Source: Thermoplasmatales archaeon (lineage in GTDB: Archaea; Thermoplasmatota; Penumbrarchaeia; Penumbrarchaeales; Penumbrarchaeaceae). From it: a stretch of 32,999 nt of DNA. The notes under the pieces were generated by a model, which saw only the letters and a list, made by a program, of their open reading frames with translations, was not told the origin of the DNA and did not search any database. This document shows, piece after piece, positions 7,001 through 14,411 of this stretch. Where the stretch lies: positions 1 through 32,999 of the forward strand of contig JAUVCN010000022.1 of the NCBI GenBank assembly GCA_030595715.1, in the 5' to 3' direction. How positions within the stretch are numbered: position 1 is the first letter of the stretch; each line of letters opens with the position of its first letter. The translations under genes were made by a program, and so were the position numbers.

Positions 7001-9336
7001 GCCTCTATCATCAGTGTCTCTGCTTCGATCGTGCTGATGCCTATATCGCTCAGTTGGCCGATCTCATTTTTAAGGGTGGAGATGGTATCCATTGCACCGT
7101 TCGAAAAATAATCCTGTCTCTTTTGGTCGATGGTCTCCTTTGCCTGGTAGACCATATCATTGACCTCATCGTACATCTCCTTCTCGAAGTAGGTCTCAGC
7201 CTCTTCAAGAAGATCACTGGCATCATCTATGTCCAGTCCAAGCTCGTTTGACTCCATGAAGTAGTCCTTCAATCCATCCAGGTCCTCTCTGATATGGCCT
7301 TTCTTGGATTCCATCCATTTCGATTTTACGGATGATTCGATCCTGCTTGCAATGTTTTTGGATGCACGATAATCCCCGTTTCTCAACAGGTTCTTTGCCT
7401 CGATGAGAAGTCCAGTCTGGTCTTTGACATCCACGCCAGCTCTGTTCGCTTCTTCGAAGAGGAATTCCGCTGAATTGATAAGTGCCTCTGCCTCATCGAG
7501 ATCTTTCTGATCCTGTATTTCGTGGATCTGATCATTGACCTCTTTCAGGAGTCCACCGGATGAGAGATATTCCCTGTCTCTGTATAATATTCCTGCATCC
7601 TCTATCTTTTTTTCGAGATGGGTTGTAATTTCCGGTTCAATGTCTGTCGAATCCATGGATCCCTGGATATTGGTCACCCAGGAGTTGTAATTATCTCTGT
7701 AATACTCAGACATCTCCTTATCGAGGTCGCTCCTGATCAAAGTGAGTTTTTCGGAATAATCATCATCTTCGATGTCGGTCAACAGACCCTCGATCTCTTC
7801 AAGCCTCTTGATCATGTTCCCTTTCTTTTCGGTCTTGATGTCCACGTTATCAAGGAGGTTTCTTATTCTGCTGTTCTCATGATCGAAATCCTCGATCCGG
7901 ATCTCTTTCTTCTTTTCACGGACCATTCCCTCTGCAACATCCACCTCTGCCATGACACTGTCCAATTTCAGGTCTTCCAGGAGGAACATTTGACCGATCT
8001 TAAGGATCTCGTTATTTATCTCATCGATCTCAATGTTTTTCGCCAGGAATCCCTCGATATCGTCAAGAAGACCAATATACCTGTTCTTTGATGATTCCAG
8101 AGACATCTCACCGTCGGCCTTTGTGAATATCGATTCAGCCATGGATAGATATTCCATGGCCTCTGTGATGTTCCTGTTCTCCAGTGAGCTTATCGTGGAG
8201 GTCCTCAGATCCATTATATTGCTTCTATCATTATCTGTCAATCCTGCAGCGCCTTCAAGGTCTCTGTCCACTGTCTTCAATCTCTGATTTGCCTGCTCCT
8301 CGAAGTTCTCGAAGAGGATATCCTTGATATCCGTCAGAACCTTTTGACCTTCATCCATGAATTTCTTGGGTGGATGGGTGGTTACGTCATCTTTCAGTTC
8401 TTCCAATCTCTTCATCTGGTCGGAAAGGTTGATAAGGGGACCATATTCATCGATAAGGTCCTGGGCATCAAATATCGATAGGTTTCCCTTTCTTCTGAAG
8501 TATTCCTTTTCGGTTCTTGATATACTCTTCGCAAGTCTGCTCAATGCTGATTGTGCCTCGATGACATTTGATGGGTCCAGACCTTTATTCAATCTATCCA
8601 GCTGCTTGGATATGGATTCCTCTCCCAATCCCAATCTTTTGAAATCCTTCATGGTCTCTATCATCTTCTCCAATTCATCCTTGATCACCTTGAAGCGATC
8701 CTTAGAGATATCATCGATACCTTCGTTCTTGACAATTGTATATAGAAGGTTCGAATAAACGAGGATGTTCTTGACGTCCCCCTTTTTCAGGAGTGTCTTG
8801 ATCTTTTTGAAATACTTCTTGTGTTTTGGTAGATCTGTTTTGGACCCGGTGATACCTTCGAATGCGTTCAAGGCCTTATCGAAGGATGTGAGAGTTTCCG
8901 AGGAAAGGAGTTCCGGATATCCCTCCGAGATCGATTCGATATCGGACAATACCCCATCGATACTTTTTTTAACCTGGTCGGGGCCTTTTTTTGAACCTTC
9001 CAGTTTTCCCAGTCTCGTTCGGAAAGCGGATGTATCAACTTCCTTTTCATCGAGATCATTGAGGATCCAGATAAGAAGGTCTCTAATCATGGTGTTTCTC
9101 TGTTCTCTCCATTCGATCCACCCTTCATCGAGGAGTTCTTCGAGCTCTTCACCGCTCTTTTTCACTCCTTTATCGCCCTTTTTCAATTCCTTTTTATATG
9201 TGGTCATTCGCTTTTTAATACTATTAACAGGGATGTTCAGCGATCTCAATTGGTCCATCCGCCTCTCCATCTTTTCACTGGAGGTAAGGTCCAATTCATT
9301 CTCAGAACCATCTTTCTTTCCCTTTTTGGCGGCCAT
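4090..9336 (-). CDS. Giant helical-repeat protein (1748 aa)
   Basis: A single 1748-residue frame starts at an ATG preceded by a good GGTGATGG site. It has no signal peptide or hydrophobic helix, so it is expected to be cytoplasmic. The Lys-rich N-terminus (first about 60 residues) precedes an entirely helical, very acidic and basic chain. From about residue 564 to the end a unit of about 66 residues repeats. Each unit has a G-[ILV]-D hinge, then about 13 residues later an Ala in a pattern like LLxEAExLFxxxxYxxA, then a coiled-coil connector. Units are divergent, and weaker copies appear before 564. Half of each unit resembles a TPR hairpin. A disordered protein and a KaiC-like ATPase lie upstream on the same strand. 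A scaffold or filament role is inferred from architecture only; I recognise no named family. Confidence 0.85.
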   Translation of the reverse strand: MAAKKGKKDGSENELDLTSSEKMERRMDQLRSLNIPVNSIKKRMTTYKKELKKGDKGVKKSGEELEELLDEGWIEWREQRNTMIRDLLIWILNDLDEKEVDTSAFRTRLGKLEGSKKGPDQVKKSIDGVLSDIESISEGYPELLSSETLTSFDKALNAFEGITGSKTDLPKHKKYFKKIKTLLKKGDVKNILVYSNLLYTIVKNEGIDDISKDRFKVIKDELEKMIETMKDFKRLGLGEESISKQLDRLNKGLDPSNVIEAQSALSRLAKSISRTEKEYFRRKGNLSIFDAQDLIDEYGPLINLSDQMKRLEELKDDVTTHPPKKFMDEGQKVLTDIKDILFENFEEQANQRLKTVDRDLEGAAGLTDNDRSNIMDLRTSTISSLENRNITEAMEYLSMAESIFTKADGEMSLESSKNRYIGLLDDIEGFLAKNIEIDEINNEILKIGQMFLLEDLKLDSVMAEVDVAEGMVREKKKEIRIEDFDHENSRIRNLLDNVDIKTEKKGNMIKRLEEIEGLLTDIEDDDYSEKLTLIRSDLDKEMSEYYRDNYNSWVTNIQGSMDSTDIEPEITTHLEKKIEDAGILYRDREYLSSGGLLKEVNDQIHEIQDQKDLDEAEALINSAEFLFEEANRAGVDVKDQTGLLIEAKNLLRNGDYRASKNIASRIESSVKSKWMESKKGHIREDLDGLKDYFMESNELGLDIDDASDLLEEAETYFEKEMYDEVNDMVYQAKETIDQKRQDYFSNGAMDTISTLKNEIGQLSDIGISTIEAETLMIEAERLFMEEKYEKAYSMTLDIKEHLNFSKGSYLKEEVPKKMEVIAKKVGKLEVMGLDTELARSYLNEATGHMDDGDLISTVDGLNKAEDISNEVYRSQVSLTIPETLVDVQKQIDHAIAKGLELDDVTGLLKEAEDLFNNENYDQALETIEKVQEDFKNRKDDFYKDKYLNNIDHVNKIMEKTVGMDNEVDLSRDNINMAKDAFERGDFEISHKLMGKVIKFLEGSFDQKETSKRREIVQTYYDEVRTLLTVAQAENIDISDETDMFSLAGELLVKADFDQAEHVLEGIKIGLNEKRVQMKKRLMESSIQTTEILLANMRDMGVDTTFEEKLIRELKVALRRGDLDRCDEINLQIQDVLHRNQGPYIVQKVQRDLSELKGKMVEAHSKGIEVINIQDKLTISNELFERGDLDGAMSEIENGRELLDEASRAYEQKEYRDLLVELEKQVQQLKQMGIPTEDEEYMVSVAQEALDKSQFMDATAYLETALLGANAKLNSFQRTTAEGYMQQIESYFEELSSRDIDISNLVKIYEEGKELHTQGEDKKAVSKFSSILELGEEIRVMNEVDSLRDVLETQKALYSDLREIGIKKMTKLEKVFTRADKLLSVDPVDIVVLSKILEKTDKILKKKAEPKMADLVKKYISSATSGIKEMQADAEESDQLKAKIKKAAVMLRSGELAEANIEIRDVLRSIEKTKLDETESLLGKEVASVKQMLTKLKTLGSNVSNSEKLLSRAKQALLDGKIENAEKLIKSVRTSVKDIVKRNMRETSLETIEFVDAMIHYLIDNFSGVSKKLGPSENKLDEARNMFKNKKFKAAKTKAEEARAEVEKIDIANIQQFFYVFRSSQATEMSRNVEIGIAELKNKGIDTSKVSLLFDKAREHFEKDEFDKGRQMITLAKIMLSEIDQQSLRDSAFDEMNNAHVEILTKKRKGIDTSGANRIYNKAKEAFSLREYKKAILLSKKAGHQIRKA
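4093..7647 (-). repeat. Array of about 66-residue (198 bp) protein repeats
   Basis: Hinge positions in the giant protein, counted by hand, fall at residues 634, 700, 766, 832, 898, about 966, about 1034, 1100, 1166, 1232, 1298, 1364, about 1433, 1499, about 1569, 1643 and 1709. Most intervals are exactly 66; the exceptions are 68-74. Examples of the conserved core are GLDIDDASDLLEEAETYF and GLELDDVTGLLKEAEDLF. The DNA copies have diverged, so this is an old protein-level duplication and not a recent DNA tandem repeat. Confidence 0.8.
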
Positions 9337-9419
9337 TGATCCATCACCTGCTTCGAATTATCGATCCCTCTACTTCATTTTCAACAGTTTGATCTGTGCA
9401 ACCTCGAATACGAAATAGG

Positions 9420-9433
9420 TATTAATTAATATA
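9420..9433 (-). promoter_or_regulatory. Probable promoter of the giant-protein gene
   Basis: An A/T-rich element containing the perfect 12-nt palindrome TATTAATTAATA (9420-9431) lies about 90 nt upstream of the start at 9336, inside the 172-nt gap behind the preceding gene. It is the only good TATA candidate there and would give a leader of roughly 60 nt. The gap holds no gene. Confidence 0.4.
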
Positions 9434-9508
9434 CTGCTGAAATTTCGGATAATCGAGAATGAAAATAGTAAGATATATGAAAGATAATTATCACATCTTA
9501 GAGAGAAT

Positions 9509-10249
9509 TCAATCCTTTCGGGGGAAAACCCTTCTCCTGAATTTTCTCATCAATGACATTTTTTTCTTTTTTTCTATAGGCTCTTTCCGGGTCATAGGCT
9601 CGCTATTTTTCCTATCCGGTTTGTGGGTTACGTCCATGACTGCCTCTGATCCGGTTTCAATGGGCATCAGTTCCTCAAGTTGTTCGAGGTTCTTATCAGA
9701 TGGTGGTTCGATCGGGATGTTATCCCATACAGGGAGGATCTCTTGATCGGTTGGTTCAATTGACGATTCCCCCTCGGTGGGGGTTGATCTGAGCATTGTC
9801 TTGGATCCTTTCTCCTCTCTCTCGATCTTCTCCATTTCATACTTTCTTCTTTTCAATTTATTCTCCAATTGTAGAACATTTGCGATCTTGTTGTTGAGGT
9901 CGGGTGAGGTTGGTATCTTCCCCTTGGCTAACTTCGGAGCGGGTCGATCTTTCTTACTCTCTTTCTTGATCTTTGGTGGATCACGATCAGTAAGGTCCTT
10001 TTTTTCCGGTCCATCCCTCGAGAAAGGCGGCATAGGTGGAGATGATCCATTGATGATTTGCCTCAGATGGTTACTTTCACTCTCCATCTGGATGGTGTCG
10101 ATCTTCTCTTTTTCCTCGAAAGGCCCCTCTATTTTCTCTTCCTTGGTATCCTTCAAGATCTCATCTTTGATCTTCAAGAGTTCGAATTGGATCGAGTCAT
10201 GCTCGTTCAACCACTCATCGGTGGTCATATTCTCGTCCTCTTCGTTCAT
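9509..10249 (-). CDS. Disordered charged protein, unknown
   Basis: The protein has 246 residues and starts at an ATG 7 nt after GGTGATC. It is almost wholly low-complexity: acidic N-terminus (NEEDENMTTDEW), long stretches of E, K, D and P, and a Pro-rich segment (GSSPPMPPFSRDGP). One helical basic patch has LENKLKRRKYEMEKIEREEK, and the C-terminal tail is strongly basic (MRKFRRRVFPRKD). There is no signal peptide or membrane segment. It follows the KaiC-like ATPase by 19 nt and is almost certainly co-transcribed. It may be a flexible linker or substrate of that ATPase, with the basic tail contacting nucleic acid or membrane; this is inference. Confidence 0.7.
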   Translation of the reverse strand: MNEEDENMTTDEWLNEHDSIQFELLKIKDEILKDTKEEKIEGPFEEKEKIDTIQMESESNHLRQIINGSSPPMPPFSRDGPEKKDLTDRDPPKIKKESKKDRPAPKLAKGKIPTSPDLNNKIANVLQLENKLKRRKYEMEKIEREEKGSKTMLRSTPTEGESSIEPTDQEILPVWDNIPIEPPSDKNLEQLEELMPIETGSEAVMDVTHKPDRKNSEPMTRKEPIEKKKKMSLMRKFRRRVFPRKD

Positions 10250-10268
10250 TGTTCGAGATCACCTTCAA

Positions 10269-10994
10269 TTATTCAAAAATTGGTCCAAGCACACAAATTT
10301 TCCCCATCCTCAGGTCCATCGCATGAAGCTCCATTGAATGTTCACAGGCCCTCATTTTTTCGACCTGGATGAATCTGCTCAATCTCCCCTGTCTCCGTTT
10401 CAGTCCCAGGTAAATGATACCATCCGCGAGGAAACCTTCATTTCCAAGTAGATGTGATTCGCTATCCTGAGATCTTTCCATTACTATGAAGCAGTATAGA
10501 TTCAGGTCCCTTAAGAGTTGGAAGAAGTGGTACATCTTCTTCCTCATGTTCTTTTCCCCATCCATGAGTGAATAAAGGGCACCCAGAGAGTCCAGGGCAA
10601 AGCAGGTGAACTTGTCTCCCTTTACCTTTTTAAAATGTCTTAACATCTTTTCGAGGAATTTCAGGTAATCTATCTGATCTCCATCCTGGCGAATATCGGT
10701 GAAGTCAGTTATCTGAAGGTTCAGACATAGATTGATACCCAGGTTTTCCATATTGGACAGGTGTGATGATACGGATTCCTCAAGGGTTGTATAAACGCCG
10801 AACTCGTTCGTTTGTGAAAGGTGGAGTGTCAAGAGAGTATATATGAAGCTGGATTTCATGGATCCGGGTGGTCCGGTTACCAGAACGACCTTCGGCCTTC
10901 GAATGTCGTCTTTGAAGACCTTGTTGAGCCCAGTAACCGTGTTTATGAACATGCCCCTATCTCCTAGATCCTGAAAATTCACTCTATGAAACAT
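10269..10994 (-). CDS. KaiC-like RecA-superfamily ATPase
   Basis: This is a single-domain KaiC-family protein of 241 residues. The Walker A is GPPGSMKSS (41-49). TLEES (70-74) carries the paired Glu typical of KaiC catalytic centres. The Walker B is FALDS (132-136). The C-terminal strand (FIQVEKMRACEHSMELHAMDLRMG) matches the family. Such archaeal single-domain relatives act as ATP-dependent regulators or motor accessory proteins (ArlH and GvpD belong to this wider group); no archaellum or gas-vesicle gene is present here. Its start is divergent from purA, with a TATA-like element about 22 nt upstream. It heads a two-gene unit with the disordered protein. The exact role is unknown. Confidence 0.85.
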   Translation of the reverse strand: MFHRVNFQDLGDRGMFINTVTGLNKVFKDDIRRPKVVLVTGPPGSMKSSFIYTLLTLHLSQTNEFGVYTTLEESVSSHLSNMENLGINLCLNLQITDFTDIRQDGDQIDYLKFLEKMLRHFKKVKGDKFTCFALDSLGALYSLMDGEKNMRKKMYHFFQLLRDLNLYCFIVMERSQDSESHLLGNEGFLADGIIYLGLKRRQGRLSRFIQVEKMRACEHSMELHAMDLRMGKICVLGPIFE

Positions 10995-11010
10995 TCGTAT
11001 GAATGAATTT

Positions 11011-11028
11011 CATTATAATCGTTACGAT
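11011..11028 (-). promoter_or_regulatory. TATA box and 11-nt dyad of the KaiC-like gene
   Basis: On the minus strand GATTATAATG lies about 22 nt before the ATG at 10994, consistent with a leaderless start. It overlaps the perfect dyad ATCGT-T-ACGAT (11018-11028), which is placed where a repressor could block TATA binding. Operator function is a guess. Confidence 0.4.
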
Positions 11029-11069
11029 GACATTATTATTTTTCGATAAAGATGGAATGTAAAATTCGA

Positions 11070-11079
11070 CATATAGAAA
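11070..11079 (+). promoter_or_regulatory. Possible TATA box of purA
   Basis: CATATAGAAA lies about 40 nt upstream of the purA ATG and would give a short leader containing GTGGGA (11104-11109) as a weak ribosome binding site. It is the best candidate in the gap, but weak. Confidence 0.3.
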
Positions 11080-11111
11080 TAACATATGACATTACTTGAA
11101 ACCGTGGGAAA

Positions 11112-12443
11112 ATGCCTGCTACAGTTCTTATTGGGACCCAATGGGGTGACGAAGGTAAGGGAAAGATCACTGATATCCTTGCTGGATCGGCAGATGCAGT
11201 GGTAAGGTTTCAGGGCGGTAATAACGCTGGTCACACGATCGTGATCGATGGAGAGACCTTCAAACTCCATATCGTGCCATCCGGTGTCCTCAGGGATGAG
11301 CAAAGAGCGGTGATCGGGGATGGATGTGTTGTGGATCCGTGGATGCTGAAGAAGGAATTGGATTATCTACATGAAAAGGGCATCCAAACAGAAAACATCG
11401 TCCTTTCCGATCGAGCCCATCTAATAATGCCATATCACAGGAAGTTGGATGGTATTCAGGAAATGAACAAGGAAGAGGGAAAGAAGGTTGGAACGACAAA
11501 GAGGGGAATCGGGCCTTGCTATCAAGATAAAGCTGCCAGGATCGGTATCAGGGCAGGTGATCTGAGATATCCAAATTTATTAGGAGAAAAGGTAGAACAG
11601 GGAGTAAACAACGCCAATCTGTTCATTTCTGCCCTCGGTCTTGAGAATGATCTATTCGATAAGAAACAGGTATTGAACGAGTTGGTCGAGATATCCGAGG
11701 TTGTGCTTCCCCACATCAGGGACGTTCCTCACATGCTCCACGGACTCCTTAATAATGATCGGAATATTATTCTAGAGGGGGCTCAGGGAGCTTTCCTAGA
11801 CATTGATAAGGGCACCTATCCTTTCGTAACATCTTCTTCCTGCACAGCAGGATATGGAAGCTCTGGATCGGGGATCGGTCCTCTTGATATCGAGAAGGTA
11901 GTTGGGGTTGTGAAGGCATACACCACAAGGGTAGGAGAAGGTCCGTTCCCAACCGAACTGAAGAATCAGATAGGCCAGATGATCCAGAAAAGGGGTCATG
12001 AGTTCGGAACGACCACTGATAGACCGAGGAGATGCGGTTGGTTGGACCTGGTGATGGTCCGATCCTCGGTAAATTGGAACTCGATCACTGCCCTGGCACT
12101 AACAAAGATCGATGTGCTATCAGGGCTCGATCCTTTGATGGTATGCACTGAATACCGGATACCACCGGATGCTGCAGAGCTTCATGGGATCGGAACAACC
12201 CTCAGACACTTCCCTTCTCATCTTGAACTGCTTGCGGAAGCTTCTCCTGTCTATATCAAGATGCACGGTTGGAAGGATATGGATAACGATGACTGGATGG
12301 AAGTGAAGGAGACCGGAGATATTCCAAAAAGGGTTCAGGATTATATTGACCTTATCGAGAGGGAGGTCCTGGCCAATGTTGAGATCCTATCATTTGGAAA
12401 GGGAAGAGAGCAAACAATGGATCGATCAGGCGAGGTTATATGA
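11112..12443 (+). CDS. purA: Adenylosuccinate synthetase
   Basis: This enzyme joins IMP and aspartate using GTP to form adenylosuccinate, the first committed step from IMP to AMP. The N-terminal signature TQWGDEGKGK (residues 9-18) is the GTP/IMP catalytic loop. Also visible are GGNNAGHT, GTTKRGIGPCYQDKAAR, LEGAQGAFLDIDKGTYPFVTSSS and, late, TTTDRPRRCGWLD, all in the family order. At 443 residues it is full length, like bacterial and eukaryotic enzymes and longer than the roughly 340-residue form of some archaea. Its stop overlaps the start of pcm (ATGA), so the two are translationally coupled. hpt and a nucleoside phosphorylase nearby supply IMP by salvage. Confidence 0.97.
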   Translation: MPATVLIGTQWGDEGKGKITDILAGSADAVVRFQGGNNAGHTIVIDGETFKLHIVPSGVLRDEQRAVIGDGCVVDPWMLKKELDYLHEKGIQTENIVLSDRAHLIMPYHRKLDGIQEMNKEEGKKVGTTKRGIGPCYQDKAARIGIRAGDLRYPNLLGEKVEQGVNNANLFISALGLENDLFDKKQVLNELVEISEVVLPHIRDVPHMLHGLLNNDRNIILEGAQGAFLDIDKGTYPFVTSSSCTAGYGSSGSGIGPLDIEKVVGVVKAYTTRVGEGPFPTELKNQIGQMIQKRGHEFGTTTDRPRRCGWLDLVMVRSSVNWNSITALALTKIDVLSGLDPLMVCTEYRIPPDAAELHGIGTTLRHFPSHLELLAEASPVYIKMHGWKDMDNDDWMEVKETGDIPKRVQDYIDLIEREVLANVEILSFGKGREQTMDRSGEVI

Positions 12444-13108
12444 GATCATTCATGGACATCGATCGCTCTTTGAAGGAACTTGTGGAGTATCTGGAATCAC
12501 AGGGCTACATCAAGACAGAAAAAGTGAAGAATGCATTCCTTGATGTTCCAAGAGATATTTTTATAAAAGATGTTTTCCCGGGAAAAGCATACATGGATAC
12601 ACCTTTACCCATCGGAAATGGTCAGACGATATCCGCTCCACACATGGTTGCGATCATGGCAGAGGAACTGAGGCCCTGTTCCGGTCACAGGGTATTGGAG
12701 ATAGGAGGTGGATCGGGATACCACGCAGCCATCGTTGGAAGAATGGTAGGACCTGAGGGTCATGTGATATCACTCGAGAGATTCGAGGTCCTGGTAAAAA
12801 AAGCCAGGAATGCACTGGCAAGCATCGGGATCGAGAATGTTACGATGATCCATGGGGACGGTTCAGAAGGATATCCGGAACACGGTCCATATGATCGGAT
12901 CTATTACACCTGTGCTGCCCCATACGTTCCGAAGGAAGTGTTCGATCAATTGAAGGTTGGTGGAATATTATTATCTGTGGAAGGGGAACCTTATTCGACC
13001 CAGAGGCTGATCAGATATTTCAAGGTCGGTGATTCACAGATCGAAAAAGAAATGCTTACTCTCTGTGTATTCGTACCTTTGATCGGAAAATATGGTCATC
13101 GCTCCTGA
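12440..13108 (+). CDS. pcm: Protein-L-isoaspartate O-methyltransferase
   Basis: A 222-residue SAM-dependent repair enzyme that methylates isoaspartyl residues in aged proteins. It carries VPRDIFI and the family hallmark GNGQTISAPHMVAIM (59-73), with the conserved Ser of TIS. The SAM loop is VLEIGGGSGYHAAIVG (85-100), where the usual EIGTG is EIGGG. DRIYYTCAAPYVP and LKVGGILLSVEG follow. Length and motif order are typical. It overlaps the purA stop by 4 nt. Its 3' end overlaps the convergent hydrolase gene by 13 nt. Confidence 0.95.
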   Translation: MRSFMDIDRSLKELVEYLESQGYIKTEKVKNAFLDVPRDIFIKDVFPGKAYMDTPLPIGNGQTISAPHMVAIMAEELRPCSGHRVLEIGGGSGYHAAIVGRMVGPEGHVISLERFEVLVKKARNALASIGIENVTMIHGDGSEGYPEHGPYDRIYYTCAAPYVPKEVFDQLKVGGILLSVEGEPYSTQRLIRYFKVGDSQIEKEMLTLCVFVPLIGKYGHRS

Positions 13109-13689
13109 GGACGCAAACTGAAGGGGGCACCATGGCCCGGGATGAACAACTTCGCATTGGATCCGAGGGCCTTTGACCGGCTCTGGAGAAGAATATCCCT
13201 GTCCTCGGCAAATTCATCGGGTAGTGAAAGCAATATGTCATGATCGGGTATTGGATCCATGTCCACTGTCCACCAGAAAAGATCGCCGCAGATGAAGACC
13301 TCACCTTCGGTCGTATTCACCAGTAATGAAGCATGATCCCGTGTGTGACCAGGGGTCTGGATTATTTTTATCCCGGTATCCGGTATATATCCCGAATGTG
13401 GTATCATCTTGATCCCCCTGCGGATATAGGTGGGATCGATCAGCTCCGCATCTTTGAACAACACGGCGTTCGTTGTATGGTCCAGGTGTTCATGTGTCAA
13501 GAAGACCGTATCGATCTCCTCGGGCCAGACAGAATGCCTTTCAAGGACCTCGATCAATCTGGGATCGCATCCCGGGTCCACAATGATCTTCTTTCTACCA
13601 TGTTCTATCAGGGTCGTGTTCGAAACGGCCTCCCAAATTTCTCCGTCCTTTCTGGCCCAACCCTTGTTCAAGACCTTAACAGATGCCAT
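13096..13689 (-). CDS. Metallo-beta-lactamase-fold hydrolase
   Basis: A 197-residue single-domain MBL-fold protein. The metal-binding motif THEHLDH (65-71, HxHxDH) is followed by TPGHTRDHASL, then ICGDLFW carrying the bridging Asp, and the C-terminal IPGHGAP. All ligands of a dinuclear zinc or iron site are present. The short form, without added domains, resembles glyoxalase II/MBLAC1-like proteins; the substrate cannot be read from sequence. The ATG at 13689 lies 67 nt behind hpt on the same strand, so it could be the last gene of that unit. It overlaps pcm tail to tail. Confidence 0.88.
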   Translation of the reverse strand: MASVKVLNKGWARKDGEIWEAVSNTTLIEHGRKKIIVDPGCDPRLIEVLERHSVWPEEIDTVFLTHEHLDHTTNAVLFKDAELIDPTYIRRGIKMIPHSGYIPDTGIKIIQTPGHTRDHASLLVNTTEGEVFICGDLFWWTVDMDPIPDHDILLSLPDEFAEDRDILLQSRSKALGSNAKLFIPGHGAPFSLRPQER

Positions 13690-13756
13690 TGAGCCATCAG
13701 CATTGATAATTTAAATAATCATTTCCCTCTCATTTTCCAGATCGGGAACTTTCTCT

Positions 13757-14368
13757 CTATTGATCGGAGCTAGGTTTGACCCTGCAGTATCCATCGATGA
13801 CCTCGATATCAAGCAATGTTTCTATAGGGAATCCAAGGGCATTCTGGAGAGTGATCCGTTCATCTCCCATCTTGTTGAAAAGGACAACAGCGAGAGCTAC
13901 TTCCCATCCTGCTTTTTCAACCCCCTCTGCCAACGCCCTCAACGTTCCACCGGTAGAGAGCACATCATCGATGATTATCAGCTTTCCATTCTTCCCTGGA
14001 AGGTTCAGGTACAGATCGGAGCTGGAATAACCTGTTCTCTGCTCAACAACGATCTCTCCATCAAGGCCATATCCTCTCTTTCTCACGATATTGAATGGCA
14101 ATCCGGTCTTGATGGACACAACGGATGTGATGGGGATCCCCATTGCTTCCGGAGTTAGAATGATATCAACGTCCAAGACCCTGTCGATCATCGATGATAT
14201 CTCACTTCCAAAAGCTTCGAGCATCGATGGATGGATGGCCCTGATGCCGTCGGAAAGAGGATGTATGAAGTACTGGTAACCACCCTTGTCGATCACGGCG
14301 ACCCCTTTGAACGAATCGATCAATATCTGCATGTCCATTCCATTCGACCGTTCCACGGCTTCTTCCAT
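13757..14368 (-). CDS. hpt: Hypoxanthine/guanine phosphoribosyltransferase
   Basis: This type I phosphoribosyltransferase makes IMP or GMP from a purine base and PRPP. The PRPP loop is LIIIDDVLSTGGTL (130-143). The archaeal Hpt pattern is evident along the whole length: GGYQYFIHPLSDGI, then TPEAMGIPITSVVS, then RKRGYGLDGEIVVEQRTGYS. Start choice is open: the ATG at 14368 has no clear ribosome binding site, and ATGs at 14338 and 14332 would trim 10-12 residues to the usual family start. It lies 43 nt behind the nucleoside phosphorylase, which would release the base it uses, and purA then consumes the IMP. The gene ends in TAG. Confidence 0.92.
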   Translation of the reverse strand: MEEAVERSNGMDMQILIDSFKGVAVIDKGGYQYFIHPLSDGIRAIHPSMLEAFGSEISSMIDRVLDVDIILTPEAMGIPITSVVSIKTGLPFNIVRKRGYGLDGEIVVEQRTGYSSSDLYLNLPGKNGKLIIIDDVLSTGGTLRALAEGVEKAGWEVALAVVLFNKMGDERITLQNALGFPIETLLDIEVIDGYCRVKPSSDQ

Positions 14369-14411
14369 GCACGGTCAGTGACGAACCCGATGAAAAAGAT
14401 TGTCGGTATTG

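Noticed and set aside
4108-9418. Many plus-strand open frames opposite the giant protein gene (some over 100 codons)
   Set aside because: They are antisense to a continuous frame with regular helical repeats, are rich in Ser, Leu, Phe and Ile from the complement of Glu/Lys codons, and show no domain or ribosome binding site.
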